Below the pieces are notes generated by a model. That model was not told where the DNA came from. It did not search any database and saw nothing but the letters and a program-made list of their open reading frames with translations. The translations under genes were made by a program, and so were the position numbers. Positions 1 through 5,635 of a stretch of 5,635 nucleotides of DNA are shown piece after piece (the stretch's first letter is position 1; each line of letters begins with the position of its first letter). Origin of the DNA: Planctomycetia bacterium. GTDB lineage: Bacteria > Planctomycetota > Planctomycetia > Gemmatales > Gemmataceae. Where the stretch lies: positions 1 to 5,635 of the forward strand of contig SXHE01000365.1 in assembly GCA_005773755.1 (NCBI GenBank). The letters run 5' to 3'.

Positions 1-133
1 CCTGCGATTCGAGGCCCATTGCTTCGCCAAAGGGATCAGTTGGGTGGAGGCCAAAACCGCCATCATTCGGGACGCGGTCCGGACCTACTTGGCCCGACCG
101 CGAATCGGCTTTCCAAGACCCCGGACTGCGTAA
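1..133 (+). CDS. C-terminal end of an unrecognised protein (cut by left edge)
   Basis: Reading from base 2 gives about 43 codons ending in TAA at 131-133. I do not recognise the family. The peptide starts LRFEAHCFAKG, continues with a likely amphipathic helix (WVEAKTAIIRDAVRTYLA) and ends in a basic, proline-rich tail (RPRIGFPRPRTA). This frame is preferred over the two other open frames because its residue mix is protein-like and most codons end in G or C. The other frames read as arginine/proline/serine-rich shadow. The stop is 37 bases before the next start, and the ribosome binding site of that next gene lies in this gap, so the two genes could be co-transcribed. The basic tail could contact nucleic acid, but that is a guess. 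Its start and domain lie outside the window. Confidence 0.55.
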   Translation, partial: LRFEAHCFAKGISWVEAKTAIIRDAVRTYLARPRIGFPRPRTA

Positions 134-155
134 CACCTACACGAGTTCGGCAAGT

Positions 156-160
156 GGAGG
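156..160 (+). promoter_or_regulatory. Ribosome binding site of the beta-helix gene
   Basis: GGAGG lies 10 bases before the ATG at 171. The spacing is slightly long but usable. It supports ATG 171 as the start, even though the same frame stays open to the left edge of the window. Confidence 0.55.
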
Positions 161-170
161 GTGCACGGCT

Positions 171-1175
171 ATGGATGACGTGGTTCTAACCCCAAGTGGA
201 GGGAACGACACCCTTCAACTCTGGACTGCACTCGAACGCGTCAAGGGTTCGGGCCGATCGGTCATTCTTGAACCAGGTGTTTACAAGGTGGACAACACCC
301 TAAATGTCGAAGGGGCGACGCTTCGGGGGCGCAATCTCGATCTGACGGCTCGCACGGACATCGACGACGGGTTTGCCATCATCGAGCCGGACATTCGGAA
401 TGGCACTCCGGATCAGCCAGTTGTTCAACTGCTGAACGGTAACGCCCGAGGGTTCTGTATTCGGTGGACAGAAGCAGTTCCCGAGTCTCGCCGGAACACC
501 GGCATCAAGGCAGCAGCCAAGTTCGAGATCGAGACTGTAAAGATCGTTGGCGCTCAAGACGCCATTGTGACCGGCGATGTTTATTCCAGAGGTGCCCATA
601 ACACCGGCGCTTTCAAGATCCGAGACTGCTACCTCCTGCACAACCAAGAGGTCGGGCTGCGCATCGCTCGGTCGAAAGAATGGTCCACTGTCGAAAATGT
701 CCAAGTGCGGTTCGCGAAGATCGGCATCGATCTCGAACATAATGACGATCTGCTCATGCGCAACATTTTCGTTCAAGGGCGGCACGAGGCTCCGGCGGAG
801 AGACGAGAAAATCAGTTCGCAATCCGAGTTCGGCGCGGGACACAGGCTGGGGACGAAAAACTACTTTTCTGCTCAGCTGAAGTGCATGGGCTATTCTCCG
901 ATGCGTTCCAGCACCTCATGCTGATCGAGGGTGATGCGGATAGCAATGGTCAGCACCACATCCGAATCGTACTCGGCAGGTCAGCCACGCACCACGCGGC
1001 GGTCAAGTATCTTGCTGCCCAATGTGTCTTGTTCGTCCAAGATGTTTGGTGGAAAGGGAATACTGACTGCGCGGTTCAAGTTCATCCGGACATTCCCAGT
1101 GGCCGGAGCGATCCGTTCATCACTCTACAGAATTGCCAGCTTGAGTTTCCAGGTGGCGCGCGGGGTAGAGGGTAA
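171..1175 (+). CDS. Right-handed beta-helix (pectate lyase-like) protein, no signal peptide
   Basis: This 334-residue protein looks like a right-handed parallel beta-helix. The N-terminus has the usual head of pectate-lyase-superfamily and phage-tailspike proteins: a short helix (DTLQLWTALERV, about 13-24), then ILEPGVYKV (32-40) and a capping turn ATLRG (49-53). After that come short repeated strands of alternating hydrophobic residues ending in N, D or G turns (for example FKIRDCYLLHN, WSTVENVQVRFAKIGIDLEHN, LMRNIFVQG, FITLQNCQLEF), as expected for coils of the helix. There is no hydrophobic leader, so Sec export is not supported. I see no clear catalytic Asp/Arg set, so substrate and activity are unknown; it may bind carbohydrate or be purely structural. 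The gene has lower GC (about 55% in sampled lines) than the helicase gene, which may indicate separate origin. The end (PGGARGRG) is abrupt and of low complexity, so a truncated 3' end is possible. The fold call is fairly sure; the function is not. Confidence 0.7.
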   Translation: MDDVVLTPSGGNDTLQLWTALERVKGSGRSVILEPGVYKVDNTLNVEGATLRGRNLDLTARTDIDDGFAIIEPDIRNGTPDQPVVQLLNGNARGFCIRWTEAVPESRRNTGIKAAAKFEIETVKIVGAQDAIVTGDVYSRGAHNTGAFKIRDCYLLHNQEVGLRIARSKEWSTVENVQVRFAKIGIDLEHNDDLLMRNIFVQGRHEAPAERRENQFAIRVRRGTQAGDEKLLFCSAEVHGLFSDAFQHLMLIEGDADSNGQHHIRIVLGRSATHHAAVKYLAAQCVLFVQDVWWKGNTDCAVQVHPDIPSGRSDPFITLQNCQLEFPGGARGRG

Positions 1176-1429
1176 GCGAAGTCGCCGGACCATTCGCCAT
1201 AGCAGTCGGCGGAGGCAGGTAGCCTTTCCCAATTTCATAGCGCGCTCGGCCCCGTTTCTGCTGAACTGTGTCGTTCGCGCTTCTGAAATCCACCCCCCAT
1301 TACCACTTTGGGCGACTACTGGCTTTTTGTCAACTATTTTTCCCGTTTTACTTGACTCCCGTATACCATCGCCCACACTTGGGGTAGGGCCGCGGTTCGC
1401 ACGTCGTACGGTTGCGAAGGGGAACGACC
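1176..1429. other. Non-coding spacer with an AT-rich patch
   Basis: No convincing gene lies here; frames that stay open through it are shadow. The first half is about 60% GC, while 1321-1380 drops to about 43% GC (26 of 60 by hand count) and carries T-runs. This is the most AT-rich stretch in the window and fits a promoter region for the small gene that follows. I saw no strong terminator hairpin followed by a T-run after the beta-helix gene. Confidence 0.6.
1352..1379 (+). promoter_or_regulatory. Possible sigma-70-type promoter of the small DUF4279-like gene
   Basis: TTGACT (1352-1357) matches five of six bases of the -35 consensus. It is followed after 16 bases by CACACT (1374-1379), which matches only three of six bases of the -10 consensus. 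It sits inside the AT-rich patch and about 50 bases before the GTG start, a sensible place. The weak -10 keeps this tentative. Confidence 0.3.
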
Positions 1430-1852
1430 GTGTCCGTAGAAGTGCTCAACGTCAGCCTGCGCGAGTGGGGTGGTGCCGAAGCCACCGGGTCACTGTTCTT
1501 CGATCTGATCGGCTTGCAACCGGGCACCGACTACACGTCCTACCCCAGCGACTCGCCCCATAAAGCGGCGCGAATCGTCCTCGCGTCGGTTTCACTGGCG
1601 GAATGCGCGCCCGGCCCGGAGCGTCACCAAGAGTTTGCCTCCAAAATCGGCGCGGGCCTGAAGCGCGCGGCCGATTGGTTAGCTTCACTCGTGCCAGCGG
1701 GATTCGACGAATGGCGAGCGCGCGGCATGGTTGCCGACATCTTCATCGGTGGGTGGATGAACTCGGACCAGTTCGACCTGAAATTGCCGCCCGACTTCTT
1801 ATTCGCCTGCGGTCGCCTGGGTTTGCCAATTGAGATTTGCACCAACGATTAG
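1430..1852 (+). CDS. Small DUF4279-like protein, function unknown
   Basis: This is a 140-residue acidic, probably cytoplasmic protein without signal peptide or membrane segment. I chose GTG 1430 because AAGGGGA (1417-1423) lies just upstream at normal ribosome-binding distance; a TTG at 1412 would add six residues and place that site inside the gene. The N-terminal half has a beta strand (VEVLNVSLREWG) and a segment LFFDLIGLQPGTDYT. The C-terminal part reads ADIFIGGWMNSDQFDLKLPP (from about 102) followed by a helix and a final strand LGLPIEICTND. A strand with a D-x-F turn, then L-x-L-x-P, then a helix and a last strand is the pattern I associate with DUF4279. Members of that family have no settled role; small proteins of this type are sometimes found as immunity-like partners, which I cannot show here. 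It has its own upstream spacer, and the helicase gene follows only after 234 bases, so it is probably an independent unit. Confidence 0.6.
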   Translation: MSVEVLNVSLREWGGAEATGSLFFDLIGLQPGTDYTSYPSDSPHKAARIVLASVSLAECAPGPERHQEFASKIGAGLKRAADWLASLVPAGFDEWRARGMVADIFIGGWMNSDQFDLKLPPDFLFACGRLGLPIEICTND

Positions 1853-1910
1853 GTGGCCCCAAAGCACTCGGCCGTAGTTGGTTGTGCGAATCGTGTGGTG
1901 CAGCGGCGCG

Positions 1911-1961
1911 GGGTGCCCACCTCTCCCCCATCAGAGCATGGGGGAGAGGTGTGCGTCACCC
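1911..1961. repeat. Perfect inverted repeat / strong hairpin
   Basis: CACCTCTCCCCCA (1918-1930) pairs perfectly with TGGGGGAGAGGTG (1939-1951) across an 8-base loop (TCAGAGCA). An outer arm GGGTG (1911-1915) pairs with CACCC (1957-1961) around an asymmetric internal loop, and a few more G-C pairs are possible beyond that. It begins about 60 bases after the stop of the small gene. It could act as a terminator, but there is no T-run on either side, so a rho-independent terminator of the classic type is not supported. A dispersed palindromic intergenic repeat or an mRNA-stabilising hairpin is equally possible. Confidence 0.75.
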
Positions 1962-2021
1962 GGCGCGTGGCTTGGCGACACGATCTCACAACCAGTCCCA
2001 GCCCCTCGCGCACTTCACCCC

Positions 2022-2049
2022 TTGCACATCGCGGGGCGCGGCCGACAAT
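2022..2049 (+). promoter_or_regulatory. Weak promoter-like pair before the SNF2 gene
   Basis: TTGCAC (2022-2027) and GACAAT (2044-2049) are 16 bases apart. The second matches four of six -10 consensus bases, the first only three of six -35 bases. It ends 37 bases before ATG 2087. It is the best candidate in a very GC-rich spacer, but chance is a real alternative. Confidence 0.2.
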
Positions 2050-2086
2050 AACCTCCCGCCCCTTCCTCTCACTTCGGGTCGCGGAA

Positions 2087-5000
2087 ATGGCTGTCGCCCA
2101 GATCGGCGAGTTCGTTCGCTCACGCGAGAACCGGCTCGGCGTCGGGAAGATCCAGAAGTTCACGCGCACCACCGTCACCATCGACTACTTCGTCGGCCCC
2201 GGGATGCCGCCGCGCACCGAGACCGTGCCGATCGCGTCCGCCGCCCGGGTCGTCCTCGACTGCGAGACGCGCGTGTACGAGGTGCTGCCCGGCGGCACGT
2301 CGTGGCGCGCCGGCCGCGCGCTCGCCGAAAGTGTCGGCAAGTACCTCGTGCAGTTCCCCAACGCCCGCAAGCTCGAAACGATACCGGCCACGGAACTGTA
2401 CACGCGCTGCGACCTGCCGATCCCGGACCCGGCGGCGTTCCTCGCGGCGCGCATCACCGAGACCCCCATCTGGCAGCAGCGCCGGGCCGGGTTCGTCCGC
2501 GCCGCCATCGCCCAGCGCGGGGCGTGCGCCGGCATGACCGGGCTGCTGTCGTCGTGCATCGACCTCGAACCGCACCAGATCGAAGTGATCCGCCGCGTGC
2601 TGCAAGACCCGATCCAGCGCTACTTGCTGGCCGACGAAGTGGGCCTCGGCAAGACGATTGAAGCCGGCGTCATCCTGCGGCAGTACGTCCTCGAACACCC
2701 CGCCGACCACTCGGTGCTGGTGCTCGTGCCCGGCCACCTGGAGAAGCAGTGGCGCGGCGAACTGACGCAGCGGTTCCGCCTCGGGCCGCTGCTCGATGAT
2801 TCGATCCACATTCTGGCGCACGACGCCGACCTGAAGGAGCACAAGGGCGCGGGCCTCGTGGTGATCGACGAGGCGCACCAGCTCGCGCGCTGGGCCGGCG
2901 GGCCGAAGAGCGGCAAGCCGCGCCGCCGGTTCGACGCCATCGCCAAGTTCGTCACCGACACCAACACGCGCCTCTTGCTGCTCTCCGCCACGCCGACCCT
3001 CCACTCGGACGAGAGCGGCTTTCAGGCGCTGTTGCACCTGCTCGACCCGGTGATGTATCCGCTCGGCGACCTCAAGGGGTTCCACAACCGGCTCGAACGG
3101 CACCAGACGGTTGCGCAGCTCTACCACCTGTTCAAGCCGGACGAAGCGGGGAGCTACCTCGAAGGCGCGCTCAAGCAGTTCATCGACGCGTTCCCGAACG
3201 ACGAGCGGCTGGCCGCGTTCGCGAAGGGACTGAAGCCGTACCTCAAGTACGGGGCCGATCCCGACTCGCCGGAACGCGCGGAGCGCGTTCGCGCCGTCCG
3301 CGCGCACGTCTCGGAAGCGTACCGCTTGCACCGCCGCTTGCTGCGGAACCGCCGTGCCGATGATCGCGTCGAGGGCTTGCTGCCCGGTCGCGCGGGCGTC
3401 GAGCGCTGGGCCTACACCGACCCCGCGACCGCGCCCCTGCTGGCCGCGCTGGACGAGTGGCGCTCGGCAGCGGCCAAGAGCGCGAAGCCGGCGCACGTCG
3501 CGAACGTCGGCCGCGTGTTCGTGCTGTTCGCCGAAGCCGCCGCGTGCGACGCGACCGCGCTCTCGGAGCTGGTGCTCGCGCGACTCGGTGAGGGCGAACT
3601 GCCCGCGCTGCTTCCCAACGACGACGCGGAGACGCTGAAGGACACGCCGATGTTCACCGGCGAGGTCGCGGCGCTCCAGAAGCTGCGCGACGCCGCGACC
3701 GAAGCCGACTCGCTCGTGCGGGTCGACGCGCTGACCGCCGGCTTACAGAACCTGTTCGACGCGACGAAGGCGAAGGTGCCCGCGCGGGCGGTGGGGTTCG
3801 CCAGCTACCCGCACGTCGCCGACGAGGTGTTCGACGCGCTCAACCTGCGCTGGCCGGGACAAGTGGTGCGGCACGGGCGCGCCGGCTGGCAGCACTTCCG
3901 CACGTCCTCGTCGTTCCGCGTACTGGTCGGTGACCGCACCGCGGAGGAGGGGCTGAACCTGCACGGCCGCGGCACGGTGCTCGTTCACTTCGATCTGCCG
4001 TGGTCGCCCAACCGCGTCGAACAGCGCGTCGGCCGGCTCGACCGCTACGGCGTCGCGACGCCGGTGCGCTCGATCATCCTCGCCGCGGACGGCGACGCTC
4101 TGGCCGCGGCGTGGGTCGAGTACCTGAACCGCGGCTACCGCGCGTTCGACCGCTCGGTCGCGGCGCTCCAGTACCTGACCGAAAGCGAGCTGACCGCGCT
4201 CTACCCCGCGGTGCTGACCGACGGCGCGGCGGCGCTCAAGAGCGCGACCGAGAAACTCGCGGGCGAAGAGGGCGTGATCGAAACCGCCCTGCGCGAGATT
4301 CAGGTGCTCGACGAGTTGGACGCGGTGGAAGCCCCGCCGGGTCACGAGCACTTCGCGGACGAACTGGCCCGCGCCGACCACGAACAGCGGGCCGACTGGC
4401 AAGCGGTCGCGCACACCTGGGTAGTGGAAGGGCTTCAGTTCGCGCGGCGGCAAGAGGGGCCGCCGGAAGCGGACGTCGCCCGGTTTCAGTTCCAGCGCCC
4501 GCGGCCTACCGGCCCCTCGACGCTCATGCCCGTCGGCCGCATGGTGCGGCACTTCGGCCACATCATCGACACCGACGACGAGCGTTCGACCCCGGAACGG
4601 CCGATGACCTACGCCCTCGCGTTCGACCGGCGCAAGGCGCAGAACTACAACGCGGCGCTCGCCCGCCTGGGCGACCCGTTCATCGACGCCCTCGTTGAGT
4701 ACGTGAACTGGGACGACCGCGGCGCGGTCGCGGCGCTCTGGCGCTACCGGCCGAAGACGAAGCTCGCGAAGCCGGCGGAGGTCGCGTTCCGGTTCGAGTT
4801 CGTCGTCGATTGCCCCATCGCCGACGCGCTCGCGGAACTGCCGAAGGAAGGCGCGTGGTCCGTTCACGCGGTGCGGCGGCAAGCGGACTGGCTGTTCCCG
4901 CCGTTCCCGGTGTCCGTGTGGCTCGACCAGAACCTCGAACCGGTCACGAGCGCCGCGCGGCTCGCGCTGCTGACCGAAGACTACTCGAAGATGAAGCGGC

Positions 5001-5386
5001 CCGACGGCGGCAAGGACTTCAACCTGAACGTGGAACGGTGGTCGGCGCTCGACGCGCACTTCCCGCGCGCGACGTGGGCGAAGCTCGTAACTGCCGCGCG
5101 CAAGGCGTCCGAGGAGCACGTTCGCGGGACGGACGAGTGGGCCGAGCGCGTGACCGACCGGTTGAACGCGGCCGACCGCGACACCGCCGACCGCGACGCC
5201 CAGACCGCCAGCCGGCTCGCGTTCCTCAGCGGCAAGCACCGGACCACGGAAGCCGACCGCGCGAAGGTCGAACAAGCGGTGGCCGCGGCATTGCGCACCG
5301 GCATCGAAACGCCGGCCGTACGCCTCGACTCCGTGGCCGCCGTCTTCCTGGCGAACTGGAACCCGTTCGCGGACCTGGACGAATGA
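2087..5386 (+). CDS. dpdE: RapA-like SNF2 family ATPase/helicase, probable DpdE
   Basis: This 1099-residue protein is an SNF2-type, DNA-translocating ATPase with RapA-like layout. The N-terminus (about 1-105) looks like two small Tudor/SH3-like beta domains (GEFVRSRENRLGVGKI; later KYLVQFPNARKLETI). The ATPase core shows EPHQ (161-164), Walker A in ADEVGLGKTIEAG (182-194, Lys189), motif Ia VLVLVPGHLEKQW (210-222), DEAH (261-264) and SAT (300-302). After a long helical insert come LLRNRR (418-423), a motif IV-like strand VGFAS (569-573), motif V GDRTAEEGLNLHG (615-627) and motif VI EQRVGRLDR (645-653). The C-terminus has TYALAFDRRKA (841-851) and charged helices after about 991, resembling the end of RapA. 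All catalytic motifs look intact, so it should hydrolyse ATP. The combination fits DpdE, the SNF2 protein of the Dpd system (7-deazaguanine DNA modification and restriction); a stand-alone RapA-like protein or another defence SNF2 is the alternative. ATG 2087 is chosen because family-like sequence begins there, though the site GCGGAA before it is weak. The stop overlaps the next start. Confidence 0.85.
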   Translation: MAVAQIGEFVRSRENRLGVGKIQKFTRTTVTIDYFVGPGMPPRTETVPIASAARVVLDCETRVYEVLPGGTSWRAGRALAESVGKYLVQFPNARKLETIPATELYTRCDLPIPDPAAFLAARITETPIWQQRRAGFVRAAIAQRGACAGMTGLLSSCIDLEPHQIEVIRRVLQDPIQRYLLADEVGLGKTIEAGVILRQYVLEHPADHSVLVLVPGHLEKQWRGELTQRFRLGPLLDDSIHILAHDADLKEHKGAGLVVIDEAHQLARWAGGPKSGKPRRRFDAIAKFVTDTNTRLLLLSATPTLHSDESGFQALLHLLDPVMYPLGDLKGFHNRLERHQTVAQLYHLFKPDEAGSYLEGALKQFIDAFPNDERLAAFAKGLKPYLKYGADPDSPERAERVRAVRAHVSEAYRLHRRLLRNRRADDRVEGLLPGRAGVERWAYTDPATAPLLAALDEWRSAAAKSAKPAHVANVGRVFVLFAEAAACDATALSELVLARLGEGELPALLPNDDAETLKDTPMFTGEVAALQKLRDAATEADSLVRVDALTAGLQNLFDATKAKVPARAVGFASYPHVADEVFDALNLRWPGQVVRHGRAGWQHFRTSSSFRVLVGDRTAEEGLNLHGRGTVLVHFDLPWSPNRVEQRVGRLDRYGVATPVRSIILAADGDALAAAWVEYLNRGYRAFDRSVAALQYLTESELTALYPAVLTDGAAALKSATEKLAGEEGVIETALREIQVLDELDAVEAPPGHEHFADELARADHEQRADWQAVAHTWVVEGLQFARRQEGPPEADVARFQFQRPRPTGPSTLMPVGRMVRHFGHIIDTDDERSTPERPMTYALAFDRRKAQNYNAALARLGDPFIDALVEYVNWDDRGAVAALWRYRPKTKLAKPAEVAFRFEFVVDCPIADALAELPKEGAWSVHAVRRQADWLFPPFPVSVWLDQNLEPVTSAARLALLTEDYSKMKRPDGGKDFNLNVERWSALDAHFPRATWAKLVTAARKASEEHVRGTDEWAERVTDRLNAADRDTADRDAQTASRLAFLSGKHRTTEADRAKVEQAVAAALRTGIETPAVRLDSVAAVFLANWNPFADLDE

Positions 5387-5635
5387 GCGATTCGATTGTG
5401 CCGCCGCGCGACGAGATCGCGGCCGAGGAGCTGGCGCTCGCGCACGTCCGCATCGCACTGCGGCGGCGCGTACTCGCGGCGCGGGCCGCGTGCGACGAGG
5501 CCGTCGCGCGCGAAGCGGACCCCGACCCGGACCAGCGGGCGCTGGCCGAAACCCACGGCCCCGGCCTGCTCGCGCTCCTCGACGGCGCGACGCGCGAGGC
5601 CGTGTTTCAGGCCGCACCGCCGCTCCGCGCGCTCG
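5383..5635 (+). CDS. N-terminus of an unrecognised protein coupled to the SNF2 gene (cut by right edge)
   Basis: ATG 5383-5385 overlaps the helicase stop TGA 5384-5386 in an ATGA junction, so the two are almost certainly one operon and probably translationally coupled. The 84 visible codons begin MSDSIVPPRDEIAAEELALA and are rich in Ala, Arg, Glu and Leu. A long helix is likely (about residues 9-46, including HVRIALRRRVLAARAACDEA), then a loop with DPDPDQ and a second helical part (GLLALLDGATREAVFQA). There is no signal peptide. I recognise no domain in this piece. If the helicase is DpdE, the natural candidate is another Dpd protein, perhaps the helicase-like DpdF, but nothing visible here confirms it. 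The codon pattern (strong G/C in third position) matches the helicase gene. Confidence 0.75.
   Translation, partial: MSDSIVPPRDEIAAEELALAHVRIALRRRVLAARAACDEAVAREADPDPDQRALAETHGPGLLALLDGATREAVFQAAPPLRAL

Larger units (their letters stand above)
1853..2086. other. Non-coding spacer before the SNF2 gene
   Basis: The frame of the helicase is open back to GTG 1853, but the added 78 codons would be serine/arginine/proline-rich, would run through a perfect hairpin and would abut the preceding stop with no ribosome binding site. I therefore treat this as an untranslated spacer. Apart from the hairpin it is C-rich with few adenines, and holds one weak promoter-like pair near its end. Confidence 0.6.

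Noticed and set aside
3..170. Upstream continuation of the beta-helix reading frame to the left edge.
   Set aside because: The residues would be Pro/Ser/Gly-rich shadow, another frame here looks coding and ends at 133, and ATG 171 has GGAGG upstream.
931..1563. Plus-strand open frame of 210 codons spanning the end of the beta-helix gene, the spacer and the start of the small gene.
   Set aside because: Serine/arginine-rich composition, no ribosome site, and it overlaps two better-supported genes in another frame.
1911..1961. CRISPR repeat or classic rho-independent terminator.
   Set aside because: There is only one palindromic unit with no spaced copies, and no T-run follows the stem.
1853..2086. 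N-terminal extension of the helicase from GTG 1853 (78 extra codons).
   Set aside because: The extension is low-complexity, runs through a perfect hairpin, has no ribosome site and directly abuts the preceding stop. Family-like sequence starts at ATG 2087.
2120..3496. Minus-strand open frame of 458 codons.
   Set aside because: Same reason: composition of a shadow (Arg, Val, Ala, Gln repeats) and no recognisable motif, opposite an intact conserved domain.
3743..5617. Long open frame on the minus strand opposite the helicase (624 codons).
   Set aside because: It is Arg/Gly/Ala/Val-rich and mirrors the codon structure of the helicase gene; typical high-GC antisense shadow that also crosses the end of one gene and the start of the next.
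1..5635. tRNA, rRNA, insertion-sequence ends or transposase.
   Set aside because: I saw no cloverleaf, rRNA-like stretch, terminal inverted repeats with target duplication, or DDE/serine/tyrosine recombinase motifs.

Overview
The window is GC-rich and every gene lies on the + strand. Hand counts of sampled lines give roughly 70% GC in the right half and roughly 55% in the left-hand gene. High third-position GC, GTG starts and a C/G-rich intergenic hairpin would fit a planctomycete such as Gemmata. That placement is an impression from style; no marker gene here proves it.

Layout: (1) 1-133 is the last ~43 codons of an unrecognised gene cut by the left edge. (2) 171-1175 encodes a 334-residue protein that looks like a right-handed beta-helix of the pectate-lyase/tailspike type, with no signal peptide. 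(3) 1176-1429 is non-coding and holds an AT-rich patch with a possible promoter. (4) 1430-1852 encodes a 140-residue small protein whose C-terminal half resembles the DUF4279 family. (5) 1853-2086 is non-coding and holds a perfect 13-bp hairpin. (6) 2087-5386 encodes a 1099-residue RapA-like SNF2 ATPase with all main helicase motifs. (7) From 5383 a further gene starts in a 4-bp ATGA overlap and runs off the right edge.

The large SNF2/RapA-like protein is the core of the window. Its N-terminal LGVGK-type beta domain, the EPHQ...DEVGLGKTIEAG block, DEAH box, QRVGRLDR motif and RapA-like C-terminus fit DpdE, the SNF2-type helicase of the Dpd system, which inserts 7-deazaguanine derivatives into DNA and restricts unmodified DNA. 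The translationally coupled downstream gene would then be another member of that cluster. No dpdA, queuosine-precursor gene or nuclease is visible here, so the system assignment rests on one protein and is an inference.

The beta-helix gene and the small DUF4279-like gene are separated from the helicase by non-coding spacers and the beta-helix gene has lower GC. They are probably independent units, possibly cargo beside a defence cluster.
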